A stretch of 64,000 bases of DNA from Thiomicrorhabdus sp965603495 (GCA_965603495.1 CBFDDF010000002.1:124001-188000), one strand, 5' to 3'. Counted from the stretch's first letter, positions 24,469 to 33,408 are shown. Notes: generated from the letters alone by a model not told the origin. A program made the numbers and translations.

Positions 24469-26133
24469 ATGAGTGAATTATCTTTCGCTGAACTATTTGA
24501 AGAATCCTTCCAAGAAAAATTTAACATCGGTGCTTTAATTATCGGTACTGTAATCGGTATTGATAAAGAATCCGTACTTGTTGATGCAGGCATGAAGTCT
24601 GAATCAACTATCCCTAGATTTCAATTCCTAGACGCAAATGGTGACCTAGAAGTCGCTGTTGGTGACGAAGTTGAAGTTTACCTTGAATCATTGGAAGATG
24701 GTCTAGGTGAAACTCGTTTATCGCGTGAAAAAGCGAAGCGTGCTAAGACTTGGGATCGCCTTGAGACAGCAATGGAAGAAGGTGAAGTTGTTATCGGTCT
24801 TGTGACTGGTAAGGTTAAAGGTGGTCTTACGGTTGATGTTGAAGGTGTTCGTGGTTTCTTACCTGGTTCGCTTGTGGATATTCGCCCAATCCGCGACTTC
24901 GGTTTCCTTGAAGGGAAAGAAGTAGAGTTGAAACTTGTTAAGCTTGATCGTAAGCGTAACAACGTTGTTGTCTCTCGTCGTGCAGTTATCGAAATTGAAA
25001 GTTCAGCTGAGCGTGAAGCAATTCTTGCCAACATGGAAGAAGGTTCAGTCCTTAAAGGTATCGTTAAAAATCTTACAGATTATGGTGCTTTCATCGATCT
25101 TGGTGGTGTTGATGGTCTTCTACACATTACTGATATGGCTTGGCGTCGTGTTAACCATCCTTCTGAAATCGTCAATGTTGGCGATGAGATTGACGTTAAA
25201 GTTCTTAAGTTCGACAAAGAGCGTAGCCGTGTATCTCTAGGGCTTAAGCAGCTTGAAGAAGATCCTTGGGCTGACATGATTGCTCGTTACCCAATGGGTG
25301 CGCAGGTTGCTGGTAAAGTTGCAAACATTACTGACTACGGTGCTTTCATTGAGATCGAAGATGGAATTGAAGGGCTTGTTCACACTTCAGAGTTGGATTG
25401 GACTAACCGTAACATCCACCCATCTAAAGTTGTTCACCTAGGTCAAGAAGTTAACGTTAAGATCCTTGATGTTGACCAAGAGCGTCGTCGTATCTCATTG
25501 TCTATTAAGCAATGTGCCGTTAATCCTTGGGAAGGTTTCTCAGCGATTCACGCTAAAGGCGATAAGATTTCTGGTGTTATCAAATCTATCACTGACTTCG
25601 GTATCTTTATCGGTCTAGACGGTGGTATTGATGGTCTTGTTCATCTAACGGATATTTCTTGGAAGCAAACTGGTGAAGAAGCCATTCGTGACTTCAAGAA
25701 AGGTGATGAGCTAGAAACAGTTATTCTTTCTATTGATCCTGATCGTGAGCGAATCTCTTTAGGTCTTAAGCAGTTAGAGCAAGACCCATTCAGTCAGTTC
25801 GTTGCAGACAACGGCAAGGGTAGCGATGTTACCGGTGTTGTTAAGTCAGTTGATGAGCGTGGAGCGGTTATCGATTTAGGTCCTGAAATTGAAGGTTACC
25901 TTCGTGCTTCAGAGCTAGTTGAAGACACTCGTGATGCAACAAGCGTTCTTAAGGAAGGTGATACTGTTACTGCTAAAGTTACAAACATCGACCGTAAAAA
26001 CCGTTCACTTTCACTTTCTATGAAAGCGAAAGAAGCGCACGAAGAAGCTGAAGCGCTTAAGGGTTACTCTGAGCAGCAAACTACAGCAACTGCTGGCACT
26101 ACATTTGGTGATCTTTTCAAAGATAAAATGTAA
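24469..26133 (+). CDS. rpsA: 30S ribosomal protein S1
   Basis: 554 aa from ATG 24469 (MSELSFAELFEES), matching the E. coli S1 start and length. An in-frame ATG at 24445 with AGAAG ahead of it would add eight residues and cannot be excluded. Six S1 RNA-binding repeats are visible; those with the full pattern begin near GSVLKGIVKNLTDYGAFIDL, GAQVAGKVANITDYGAFIEI, GDKISGVIKSITDFGIFIGL and GSDVTGVVKSVDERGAVIDL. The N-terminal domains bind the ribosome and the later ones mRNA. The codon choice (many GGT, CGT, CTT) fits high expression. cmk-rpsA-ihfB order is conserved. Confidence 0.97.
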   Translation: MSELSFAELFEESFQEKFNIGALIIGTVIGIDKESVLVDAGMKSESTIPRFQFLDANGDLEVAVGDEVEVYLESLEDGLGETRLSREKAKRAKTWDRLETAMEEGEVVIGLVTGKVKGGLTVDVEGVRGFLPGSLVDIRPIRDFGFLEGKEVELKLVKLDRKRNNVVVSRRAVIEIESSAEREAILANMEEGSVLKGIVKNLTDYGAFIDLGGVDGLLHITDMAWRRVNHPSEIVNVGDEIDVKVLKFDKERSRVSLGLKQLEEDPWADMIARYPMGAQVAGKVANITDYGAFIEIEDGIEGLVHTSELDWTNRNIHPSKVVHLGQEVNVKILDVDQERRRISLSIKQCAVNPWEGFSAIHAKGDKISGVIKSITDFGIFIGLDGGIDGLVHLTDISWKQTGEEAIRDFKKGDELETVILSIDPDRERISLGLKQLEQDPFSQFVADNGKGSDVTGVVKSVDERGAVIDLGPEIEGYLRASELVEDTRDATSVLKEGDTVTAKVTNIDRKNRSLSLSMKAKEAHEEAEALKGYSEQQTTATAGTTFGDLFKDKM

Positions 26134-26140
26134 TCTGAAG

Positions 26141-26193
26141 GCAAATAACACTCTGTTATTTGCTGGTGACTCATCATTTAATGCATGAGTCAC
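26141..26193 (+). terminator. tandem hairpins after rpsA
   Basis: GCAAATAACA/TGTTATTTGC (26141-26150 with 26154-26163, loop CTC) followed by GTGACTCAT/ATGAGTCAC (26166-26174 with 26185-26193). Both are perfect stems but lack a strong T-run, so they may be mRNA stabilisers or a weak terminator. Confidence 0.55.
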
Positions 26194-26221
26194 TCTTTGA
26201 TCTTACTAGTGCGATCGCATT

Positions 26222-26237
26222 AGTGTTAATTAACACT
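26222..26237. promoter_or_regulatory. 16-bp palindrome upstream of ihfB
   Basis: AGTGTTAATTAACACT is a perfect 16-bp palindrome 35 bp before the ihfB start, next to GCGATCGC (26211-26218). It may be an operator or part of the ihfB promoter. Confidence 0.45.
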
Positions 26238-26271
26238 CTCTTTTGCTAGAGATTATTAAGAGAATGATCAA

Positions 26272-26577
26272 ATGACCAAGTCAGAAATCATCGAACTCAT
26301 TGCAAGAAAACAAACTCAATTCTCCCAAAAGGATGTTGAGATTGCAGTGAATCAAATTGTGGATTCTATGATAGACACACTCTCCCAAGGTGAGCGAATT
26401 GAGATTCGTGGCTTTGGTAGTTTTAGTCTTCATCATCGAAAGGCTAGAGTTGGTCGTAACCCTAAAACAGGGGAAACGGTCGAATTATCTGATAAGCGCG
26501 TTCCGCACTTTAAACCAGGTAAATCTTTAAGAGAGCGAGTTGACTCTTCTAAAGAGACCACGGATATTCTAGTTTAA
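26272..26577 (+). CDS. ihfB: integration host factor beta subunit
   Basis: 101-aa HU/IHF-family DNA-bending protein. MTKSEIIELIARKQTQFSQKDVEIAVNQIVDSM forms the dimerisation helices, IEIRGFGSFSLHHRKARVGRNPKTGE the beta-arm with the Pro (NPKTG) that intercalates in the minor groove, and VPHFKPGKSLRERV the C-terminal body. It acts as a heterodimer with IhfA. Its place behind rpsA and ahead of lapA identifies it as the beta subunit, not HU. A perfect terminator follows. Confidence 0.95.
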   Translation: MTKSEIIELIARKQTQFSQKDVEIAVNQIVDSMIDTLSQGERIEIRGFGSFSLHHRKARVGRNPKTGETVELSDKRVPHFKPGKSLRERVDSSKETTDILV

Positions 26578-26582
26578 TCCCA

Positions 26583-26617
26583 AAAAAGGGGGCTACATAA
26601 GTAGCCCCTTTTTTTTT
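26583..26617 (+). terminator. ihfB terminator
   Basis: GGGGCTAC (26589-26596), loop ATAA, GTAGCCCC (26601-26608) followed by nine T. Confidence 0.95.
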
Positions 26618-26661
26618 ATTCCTCTATAATCCCTCTATTCATCGTTTATAGAGGTTTCGTC

Positions 26662-26997
26662 ATGTTTAAGCTAATCTCATTTATAGTCACTTTCATTATC
26701 CTTTCGATAGGGATGGTATTAGGTGCTCTTAATCCAACGCCTGTCACTTTAGATCTCTTCTTAATTAGGCCGACCTTGCCTTTGAGTCTTGTTTTGGCCG
26801 TCATGCTGATTCTGGGGGTTGTACTGGGTGCTGCTGTTATTTTAGTTCAGGTTGCGCAACTTAAATGGCGCTTACGCACACAGACTAAATTAAACCAGAA
26901 GCAATCTGATCAGATCGTGCAATTAAAAAAAGAACAAATTGTATCAAGTAGAGCATTAAAAGAATCTGATAATGCATTGTTAAAAATAGAGAAATAG
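26662..26997 (+). CDS. lapA: LapA-family inner membrane protein
   Basis: 111 aa with two transmembrane helices (about 3-22 and 38-63) and a C-terminal coiled coil (KLNQKQSDQIVQLKKEQIVSSRALKES), the layout of LapA (YciS, DUF1049). The NPTPVTLDLFL segment between the helices is the family signature. In E. coli, LapA works with LapB to tune LpxC degradation by FtsH and so LPS synthesis. Here lapB, normally between lapA and pyrF, is missing, and pyrF starts 8 bp downstream. Confidence 0.85.
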   Translation: MFKLISFIVTFIILSIGMVLGALNPTPVTLDLFLIRPTLPLSLVLAVMLILGVVLGAAVILVQVAQLKWRLRTQTKLNQKQSDQIVQLKKEQIVSSRALKESDNALLKIEK

Positions 26998-27005
26998 AGT
27001 TTTTT

Positions 27006-27740
27006 ATGAGTCAAAATAATTTAAATAATACCCCTTTACAAAGCCAAGTGCACGATCCGAAAGTTTTGGTGGCGTTAGATTTTGCAGATGCTCAATCAGC
27101 GTTAAATTTCGTTAAAATGTTAGAGCCAGAGATTTGCCGTCTAAAAGTAGGTAAAGAGCTTTTTGCTGTAGCTGGACCTGAGCTTGTTGCGAGCTTAATC
27201 GATAATGGTTTTGATGTGTTTTTAGATCTTAAATACCACGACATACCGAATACGGTCGCTAAAGCGGTACAGGCAGCTGCTCGTCTAGGGGTTTGGATGG
27301 TAAATGTTCATGCGCTCGGCGGTCGTAAAATGATGCAGGCTGCAAGAGTGGCTCTGGATGAGTTTGAGAAGCGTCCAATATTGATTGCTGTGACTGTGTT
27401 AACCAGTATGGAGCGTTCAGATTTGGCTGAAGTTGGTCTACAGGGTTCGCCTGAGGATAATGTGCTTAGATTGGCTAAGTTGGCTCAGTCTTCTGGTCTA
27501 GATGGTGTGGTTTGCTCGGCACAAGAGGTACAATTGTTACGCAGAAGCTTGGGGCCTGACTTTTGTTTAGTAACCCCAGGAATTCGTCCAGCAGGCAGTG
27601 CTGTGAATGACCAAAAAAGAATTATGACGCCGAAACAGGCTATGGATTCCGGTGCCAGTTACTTGGTGGTTGGCCGACCAATTACCCAGTCCAAATCTCC
27701 TGTTCAAGTACTTATGGATATTAACCGTAGCCTGAATTAA
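27006..27740 (+). CDS. pyrF: orotidine 5'-phosphate decarboxylase
   Basis: 244-aa TIM-barrel enzyme making UMP. LVALDFAD begins the barrel, LKVGKELF supplies the first catalytic Lys, and FLDLKYHDIPNT carries the Asp-Lys-Asp catalytic set. LVTPGIRPAG and YLVVGRPIT form the phosphate-binding end. It follows lapA by 8 bp; the gap after it contains the rpsF promoter. Confidence 0.97.
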   Translation: MSQNNLNNTPLQSQVHDPKVLVALDFADAQSALNFVKMLEPEICRLKVGKELFAVAGPELVASLIDNGFDVFLDLKYHDIPNTVAKAVQAAARLGVWMVNVHALGGRKMMQAARVALDEFEKRPILIAVTVLTSMERSDLAEVGLQGSPEDNVLRLAKLAQSSGLDGVVCSAQEVQLLRRSLGPDFCLVTPGIRPAGSAVNDQKRIMTPKQAMDSGASYLVVGRPITQSKSPVQVLMDINRSLN

Positions 27741-27772
27741 CCTGGCGGGGGGGTATGTTTTTAGTTAAGTCC

Positions 27773-27801
27773 TTGTAAGCCTGGTTAATATCGTTTATAA
27801 T
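27773..27801 (+). promoter_or_regulatory. sigma-70 promoter of the rpsF operon
   Basis: TTGTAA (27773-27778), 17-bp spacer, TATAAT (27796-27801), then a GC-rich start region (TCGCGCC) typical of stringently controlled ribosomal promoters. It leaves a leader of about 90 nt before rpsF. Confidence 0.8.
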
Positions 27802-27897
27802 TCGCGCCTTTCAGGCCGTGTGTCTGAAAAATCCTTGTTTCACTGTACTCTTACGAGGGTATCAGGAAACTTTTAATTATCCATAAGGAGAGAATGA

Positions 27898-28311
27898 ATG
27901 CGTCATTATGAAGTCGTATTTCTAGTGCACCCTGATCAATCTGAACAGGTTCCTGCAATGCTAGAGCGTTACCGCGCCCTTATCGAACAGTCTGGTGGTT
28001 CAATTCACCGTTTAGAAGACTGGGGTCGCCGTCAACTTGCGTACCTTATCAATAAGGTACACAAAGCACATTACATTATGATGAATATCGAATGTAACCA
28101 AGAAGCACTTGATGAATTAGAGAATGCTTTCTTTTACAACGATGCGATTTTACGTAGCATCATTGTTAAGCAAAAAACAGCTATTACTGAGCCTTCAGTA
28201 ATGCTTGCCAAGAAAGATGAGAAGTTTGATAAGCGTCGTGATACACGTCAAGATGCACGTCCAGACACTCGCTCAAATGATTCCCGCGGACAAGGAGAGC
28301 AGAATGTCTAG
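27898..28311 (+). CDS. rpsF: 30S ribosomal protein S6
   Basis: 137-aa bS6. MRHYEVVFLVHPDQSEQVPAMLERY and LEDWGRRQLAYLINKVHKAHYIMMNIE are the ferredoxin-like fold; the C-terminal tail (KRRDTRQDARPDTRSNDSRGQ) is charged and longer than in E. coli processed S6. AAGGAG precedes the ATG. S6 binds S18 in the 30S platform, and the two genes overlap by 8 bp, which keeps their synthesis matched. Confidence 0.97.
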   Translation: MRHYEVVFLVHPDQSEQVPAMLERYRALIEQSGGSIHRLEDWGRRQLAYLINKVHKAHYIMMNIECNQEALDELENAFFYNDAILRSIIVKQKTAITEPSVMLAKKDEKFDKRRDTRQDARPDTRSNDSRGQGEQNV

Positions 28312-28531
28312 AGGATTTGGAAGAAAGAAATTTTGTCGTTTTACGGCTGATGGCGTAAAACAAATTGACTATAAAGACCTAGATACTTTAAGAGCCTATA
28401 TTACGGAAACAGGAAAAATTGTTCCTAGCCGTATTACAGGAACAAGCGCTAGGTATCAGCGTCAATTGGCTACTGCAATCAAACGTGCGCGTTATATTGC
28501 TTTATTGCCATATACTGATCAACATAAATAG
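28304..28531 (+). CDS. rpsR: 30S ribosomal protein S18
   Basis: 75-aa bS18 starting at ATG 28304 (MSRGFGRKKFCRFTADG), preceded by AAGGAGAGC inside the rpsF 3' end. The conserved IDYKDLDTLRAYITETGKIVPSRITGTSARYQRQL segment is complete. An in-frame upstream ATG at 28205 lies inside rpsF and is not the start. The family Cys (KKFC) is retained. Confidence 0.97.
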   Translation: MSRGFGRKKFCRFTADGVKQIDYKDLDTLRAYITETGKIVPSRITGTSARYQRQLATAIKRARYIALLPYTDQHK

Positions 28532-28566
28532 AAATTTGAAGATTAGTTAAACTTAACAGGTACTGA

Positions 28567-29463
28567 ATGTTAGCAATAGCCAAATACTCCATGAAAGGGC
28601 CTTTACAGGCAATCATTGCAGTTTGTCTGTTTGCTGCTCTCAGTGTATGGGTTGCACCACTTGGTATTTTTGTTGGTGCAATCATTGCCTTGGTAACCTT
28701 GAAGATTTCGGTTACAGAAGGTTTTAAAACCCTAGTTTGGGGTGTTATGAGTCATGTATTAATGACAGTTGTGGTTTCTGGGGTTTATTGGCCTGCAATC
28801 ATTTCAGTTTTAGAGTATATGTTACCCGTGTGGTTAATGAGTGTTGTCTTACGACAAACGAATTCATTAGCTTCAGCACTCCAAGCAGCAATGATAATGA
28901 CCGGTTTAGGAATGATTGGATTTCATCTAATGATTCCTAATCCAGATGAATGGTGGTTAGCTTTATTTAATCTCCATGCTGTTCCAATTTTAGAGGCTGC
29001 AGAGGTTGCTTATCAACCGGATGTAGTGGCTGAAATGGTGAAGATGGTAACCATGTTATTAGCGGTTTTTGCCGTGATACTCTGGTTCTCAATCTTAACG
29101 GTGGGACGCTGGTGGCAAAGTGAGTTATATAACCCAGGACAGTTTAAGATTGATTTTTATCAATTAAAGCTTCCTAAATCAACCGCTTATATGGCAATTT
29201 TACTTGCCGTCTTAGGTTTGGTTTCAGGTCAGTCAGCTGGCTTGGTTTATGATTTATCCGGCATTGTTATTGTCGGTTTGATGTTTCAGGGCATTGCCAT
29301 TGCACATCAAACTGTCTCAATTAAGCAGTTACATACCGCTTGGTTGGTTGGGCTTTATATTCTGTTATTTTTATTTCCTCAAACGATGTTGATATTAGCA
29401 ACCATCGGTTTAGTAGATACTTGGGTAGACTTTCGAAACCGTTGGGAAAAAGAAGAATTATAG
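28567..29463 (+). CDS. DUF2232-like membrane protein
   Basis: 298-aa inner-membrane protein with about eight hydrophobic helices, encoded between rpsR and rplI. Its size and place match the DUF2232 (YybS-like) family, present at this spot in several proteobacteria and near rplI in Firmicutes. Function is not established. The C-terminal end (VDTWVDFRNRWEKEEL) is charged and cytoplasmic. It lies 35 bp after rpsR and 11 bp before rplI, so it is co-transcribed with ribosomal genes. Confidence 0.82.
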   Translation: MLAIAKYSMKGPLQAIIAVCLFAALSVWVAPLGIFVGAIIALVTLKISVTEGFKTLVWGVMSHVLMTVVVSGVYWPAIISVLEYMLPVWLMSVVLRQTNSLASALQAAMIMTGLGMIGFHLMIPNPDEWWLALFNLHAVPILEAAEVAYQPDVVAEMVKMVTMLLAVFAVILWFSILTVGRWWQSELYNPGQFKIDFYQLKLPKSTAYMAILLAVLGLVSGQSAGLVYDLSGIVIVGLMFQGIAIAHQTVSIKQLHTAWLVGLYILLFLFPQTMLILATIGLVDTWVDFRNRWEKEEL

Positions 29464-29474
29464 AGGTTTAAGCT

Positions 29475-29927
29475 ATGAATGTTATTCTGCTTGAAAAAGT
29501 ACAAAACCTAGGGTCTTTAGGCGATGAAGTATCAGTTAAGTCTGGTTATGCTCGTAACTTTTTGATTCCACAAGGTAAAGCAAAAGCAGCAACTAAAGAA
29601 AACGTTGCAGCATTTGCTGAAATCCGCGCTGAGCTTGAGAAAGCGGCAGCTGCTGAATTAGCCGTAGCACAAGGTGTTTACGAAAACTTAAACGGTCAAG
29701 TGATCACTATTGAAGCAACTTGTGGAGACGAAGGTAAATTATTCGGTTCTGTTGGTACTCAAGATATCGCTGATGCCCTTAAGGCTTCTGGTTTCGAAAT
29801 TGAGCGCCGTGATGTCCGTATGCCTGAAGGTGTATTGCGTCATATTGGTACTTATGAAATTGATATTCAACTACATTCTGATGTGGTTGCTTCAATTACA
29901 GTTGAGATCAAAGCAATTACAGAGTAA
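29475..29927 (+). CDS. rplI: 50S ribosomal protein L9
   Basis: 150-aa bL9. The N-terminal RNA-binding domain MNVILLEKVQNLGSLGDEVSVKSGYARNFLIPQGKA is diagnostic, joined by a long helix (about 45-75) to the C-terminal domain (GKLFGSVGTQDIADAL...GVLRHIGTYEIDIQLHSDV). A strong terminator closes the operon. Confidence 0.97.
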   Translation: MNVILLEKVQNLGSLGDEVSVKSGYARNFLIPQGKAKAATKENVAAFAEIRAELEKAAAAELAVAQGVYENLNGQVITIEATCGDEGKLFGSVGTQDIADALKASGFEIERRDVRMPEGVLRHIGTYEIDIQLHSDVVASITVEIKAITE

Positions 29928-29944
29928 TCTTCTCTAGATTGTTT

Positions 29945-29985
29945 AAAAAGCGAGGTTCATTCTTAGAATGACCTCGCTTTTTTTT
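29945..29985 (+). terminator. rplI operon terminator
   Basis: AGCGAGGT (29949-29956) pairs with ACCTCGCT (29971-29978), extended by CATTCT/AGAATG after a one-base bulge, followed by a long T-run. Confidence 0.95.
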
Positions 29986-30166
29986 GTTTAAAAATCAAAC
30001 ATTAGATTTATAAAACCCCCTTTCTTCCGTATATAACACTCCTAACATTCTTCATTTAAATGCCTGATGAATTTTAATTAAAATGACTAGAATATTTAAA
30101 GTCATCTAAGCATGCTTGACGGTATAATGACTTTTCATTTTTGAGTTAAAAATATACTGTTAGTCT

Positions 30167-31615
30167 ATGAATCACAAATCCGCCAAGTTAGTTAAATCAG
30201 AAGAGTTATTTAAAGTACCCCCGCATTCCATTGAAGCAGAACAATCCGTCTTAGGTGGGTTGATGCTGTCTAACGGTGTCTACGATGACGTAAGTGCTGT
30301 CGTCAATGAAAATGACTTCTATACTAAACAGCACCAAGCTATTTATTCTGCTTTGACGGCTTTGAGTCGCAATAACAAACCTTTTGATTTAGTCGCTTGT
30401 GTAGCGTATCTCGATTCAGTAGGTCAGCTCGAACTTGCAGGTGAGCGAACTTACCTAGCTGAGCTAGTCAAAAACACGCCAGGTTCAGCTAATATCTTGT
30501 ATTACGCGCAATTAGTCAGAGATAAAGGTATTTTGAGAGGCTTGATTCAGGCTAGTAATGAAGTTTCTGAAACCGCTTACTTTCCTCAGGGTCGTGATGT
30601 TCGAGAAATTCTGGATATTGCTGAAGCTAAGATTAACTCTATTGCAGAACACGGTGAGGGCAAAGAGCGCCAGTACAAGTCTATGGATGTCTTACTAGAA
30701 GCAGCCATCAATAAAATAGATGAATTGTTTAATTCTGAAGGTACCATCACTGGGCAAGAAACGCACTTAACGGAATTTGATGAAATTACCGCGGGCTTGC
30801 AAAAAGCGGATTTAATTATCGTTGCCGGTCGACCTTCAATGGGTAAAACCACTTTCTCAATGAACCTTGCAGAAAATATAGCAACTAAAAATAATACGCC
30901 CGTAGCTGTCTTCAGTATGGAGATGCCTGGTGAATCTCTTGCAATGCGTATGATTAGTTCCATAGGTCGCATTGACGCGGGTCGAATGCGTACAGGAAAG
31001 TTAGCTCAAGATGATTGGCCAAAACTTAATAAAGCCATCAATCTTTTATCTCAAGCCAAAGTGTTTATTGATGATACTCCTGCTCTGATGATTACAGAAT
31101 TAAGAGCCCGTGCTCGGAGAATTGATAAAGATGTACGTGAACAGCAGTTAAAAGAAGCGCTTGAAGCAGGGCATGCTGAACCTGAAACTAAGGTGACGGG
31201 CTTGGGTCTCATTGTTATCGATTATATACAGTTAATGCGTGGTTCAGCGAATGCTGAAAATCGTGTCAATGAAATCTCAGAAATATCACGTGGTCTTAAG
31301 GCGTTAGCGAAGGAGCTTAACATTCCGGTAATTGCACTCTCTCAGTTAAACCGAAGTTTAGAGCAACGTCCAAATAAACGTCCCATTATGTCGGATTTAC
31401 GTGAATCAGGAGCGATTGAACAGGATGCAGATATTATCGTCTTCATTTATCGCGATGAGGTCTACAATCCAGAAACTGAAGACAAAGGTACGGCTGAAAT
31501 TATTATTGGTAAACACCGTAACGGTTCTTTGGGCACAGTACGCTTAACCTTTATTGGTGAATATACTCGTTTTGAAAATCATGCGGCTTTTGCAGTTACC
31601 GAAGGGCATTATTAA
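30167..31615 (+). CDS. dnaB: replicative DNA helicase
   Basis: 482-aa hexameric helicase that unwinds DNA at the fork. The N-terminal DnaG-interacting domain (PPHSIEAEQSVLGGLML) is followed by a linker and the RecA-like motor: Walker A GRPSMGKTT with Lys227, VAVFSMEMPGESLAMRM, Walker B LIVIDYIQLM, and DLRESGAIEQDAD. No intein is present. There is a charged insertion (EQQLKEALEAGHAEPETK) before Walker B, a little longer than in E. coli. TATAAT at 30123-30128 may be its -10 box. The gene follows rplI, a widespread order. Confidence 0.97.
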   Translation: MNHKSAKLVKSEELFKVPPHSIEAEQSVLGGLMLSNGVYDDVSAVVNENDFYTKQHQAIYSALTALSRNNKPFDLVACVAYLDSVGQLELAGERTYLAELVKNTPGSANILYYAQLVRDKGILRGLIQASNEVSETAYFPQGRDVREILDIAEAKINSIAEHGEGKERQYKSMDVLLEAAINKIDELFNSEGTITGQETHLTEFDEITAGLQKADLIIVAGRPSMGKTTFSMNLAENIATKNNTPVAVFSMEMPGESLAMRMISSIGRIDAGRMRTGKLAQDDWPKLNKAINLLSQAKVFIDDTPALMITELRARARRIDKDVREQQLKEALEAGHAEPETKVTGLGLIVIDYIQLMRGSANAENRVNEISEISRGLKALAKELNIPVIALSQLNRSLEQRPNKRPIMSDLRESGAIEQDADIIVFIYRDEVYNPETEDKGTAEIIIGKHRNGSLGTVRLTFIGEYTRFENHAAFAVTEGHY

Positions 31616-31675
31616 GTGTTAGACTTGTCGAATTATTTTCAGGTCTGTAACCTTGTGATTGGAACCTTATTGTAA

Positions 31676-32755
31676 ATGTTCTATCGTCCCGCTAAAGCTT
31701 ATCTCAATTTACCCGCGTTAAGGCATAACCTAGCTTTAGCTAAAAAGTGTGCGCCGAATAGTAAGGTGCTTGCCGTCATTAAAGCCAATGGTTATGGGCA
31801 TGGCATCAGTCGTGTTGCACAGCAGTTGAATAGTGCAGATGGTTTTGGTGTGGCTTCAATTGATGAAGCGTTAATACTACGTCAAAAAGGGTTTTTACAC
31901 CGTATCCTTTTGTTAGAAGGCCTGTTTTCTGAAGCGGAGTTGCCTTTAGTCATTCAAAATCACCTTGATTTAGTGGTGCACTCCCATTATCAGCTCAATT
32001 GGTTGCTGAATTTTGAAGCCCCATTCGGCATTAATGTATGGATCAAAATAGATACAGGCATGCACCGCTTAGGTTTTGAGCCAAATGAAGTCGATGTTAT
32101 TATTCAAAGACTTGAAGCCAGTCCAAACACCTACCACTTGCACTTGATGTCGCACCTGGCATCTGCTGATGAAGATGAATCAGTCGCACGAGACTTTACC
32201 CATCAACAAATCAACACTTTCGAGCAGGTCACTGCTGGTTGTGACTTTCCTAAAAGTCTACTCAACTCTGCGGGTTTACAACACTACTCCACCAATACTT
32301 ACGATTGGATTCGTCCGGGTATATGGCTCTATGGCGCAGGGCAACCAGATGCTTCAATAGATTTGCAACCTGTCATGCAGCTAGAATCTAAGGTCATTGC
32401 TATCAAGCAGGTTAAAGCTGGAGATTCCGTGGGTTATGGTAATAGTTGGAAAGCTTCTCGTGATACTACCATTGCGGTGATTGCCATCGGTTATGGAGAT
32501 GGTTATCCTCGCCATGCGCCTTCAGGAACCCCCGTTTTAATTAAGGGCTACCGTGTTCCACTGGTTGGGCGAGTTTCTATGGATATGATTACTGTTGATA
32601 TGACCGATTATTCTGATTTATTTGAAATTGGCAGTACAGCCATTCTTTGGGGTGAGGGTTTGCCAGTTGCTGAAGTTGCGCAATGGGCGGGAACGATTAG
32701 TTATGAACTCCTTTGTGGCATTACTCAACGCGTACCCATGATTGAAATACAGTAG
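31676..32755 (+). CDS. alr: alanine racemase
   Basis: 359-aa fold-type III PLP enzyme making D-alanine for peptidoglycan. The PLP lysine is Lys36 in VIKANGYGHG, and the second catalytic residue, a Tyr from the other subunit, lies in VGYGNSW near residue 255. IKIDTGMHRLGF and GRVSMDMI complete the signature. It follows dnaB by 60 bp, as in E. coli, and precedes nudF by 8 bp. Confidence 0.96.
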   Translation: MFYRPAKAYLNLPALRHNLALAKKCAPNSKVLAVIKANGYGHGISRVAQQLNSADGFGVASIDEALILRQKGFLHRILLLEGLFSEAELPLVIQNHLDLVVHSHYQLNWLLNFEAPFGINVWIKIDTGMHRLGFEPNEVDVIIQRLEASPNTYHLHLMSHLASADEDESVARDFTHQQINTFEQVTAGCDFPKSLLNSAGLQHYSTNTYDWIRPGIWLYGAGQPDASIDLQPVMQLESKVIAIKQVKAGDSVGYGNSWKASRDTTIAVIAIGYGDGYPRHAPSGTPVLIKGYRVPLVGRVSMDMITVDMTDYSDLFEIGSTAILWGEGLPVAEVAQWAGTISYELLCGITQRVPMIEIQ

Positions 32756-32763
32756 AGATTCTT

Positions 32764-33408
32764 ATGTCATTAAAATCTTCTGTAAACGCCCTGCATGGTC
32801 AAGAGAAAACCTTTGAACTTCAATCGGTTAAGGTCGTCTTTCAAGGTTTTTTTAAAGTTCAGACTTTGAAATTCAAACACACTTTATATCAAGGTGGTTG
32901 GTCGCCACAAATTCACAGAGAGTTATTTTGTCGAGGCCAAGCGGTGGTGGTCTTACTCTATGATTCCATATCCGAACAGGTTGTTTTGGTTGAACAGTGT
33001 CGTCCTGGCGCTTTAGAGCACGCACGTCAACTTAATCAAACTGACCAGGCCTGGTTGCTTGAACCGGTCGCAGGCATGATTGATTTTGGCGAAACCGCGA
33101 TTGATGCTGCGATAAGAGAGGCGCACGAAGAAGCTGGAATTGAGGTTTCTGATTTGGAATATATTTGTCAATTTTATCCCAGTCCCGGTGGCTGTGATGA
33201 AATTCTGCATTTATATGCGGCGGATATTTGTGCGAGTGACGTGACAGAATATGCCGGTCTAGCGAGTGATCATGAGGACATTAAAGTGGTGAAATTGCCT
33301 TTCAGCAAGGCGAAACAGATGTTATTAGAGGCTGATCTAAACGTGGCCAGTACTTACATTGCACTACAGTGGTTATTTTTTCAAAAACTTGCAATGAAGT
33401 GTCGTTAA
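32764..33408 (+). CDS. nudF: ADP-ribose pyrophosphatase (Nudix)
   Basis: 214-aa Nudix hydrolase cleaving ADP-ribose to AMP and ribose-5-phosphate. The Nudix box begins at Gly104: GMIDFGE, seven residues, then REAHEEAGI, with all metal-binding glutamates present. The upstream FCRGQAVVVLLYD and VEQCRPGA segments are NudF-like. A copy of the palindrome (33044-33055) is read here as DQAWLL. It is the last gene of the dnaB-alr-nudF run. Confidence 0.92.
   Translation: MSLKSSVNALHGQEKTFELQSVKVVFQGFFKVQTLKFKHTLYQGGWSPQIHRELFCRGQAVVVLLYDSISEQVVLVEQCRPGALEHARQLNQTDQAWLLEPVAGMIDFGETAIDAAIREAHEEAGIEVSDLEYICQFYPSPGGCDEILHLYAADICASDVTEYAGLASDHEDIKVVKLPFSKAKQMLLEADLNVASTYIALQWLFFQKLAMKCR
33044..33055. repeat. 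ACCAGGCCTGGT palindrome (in CDS)
   Basis: 12-bp palindrome (TG before it) in nudF, read in a different frame from most coding copies. Confidence 0.8.

Noticed and set aside
30167..31615. Possible intein or insertion in dnaB
   Set aside because: Length is 482 aa and the Walker motifs are uninterrupted; only a short charged loop is longer than in E. coli.
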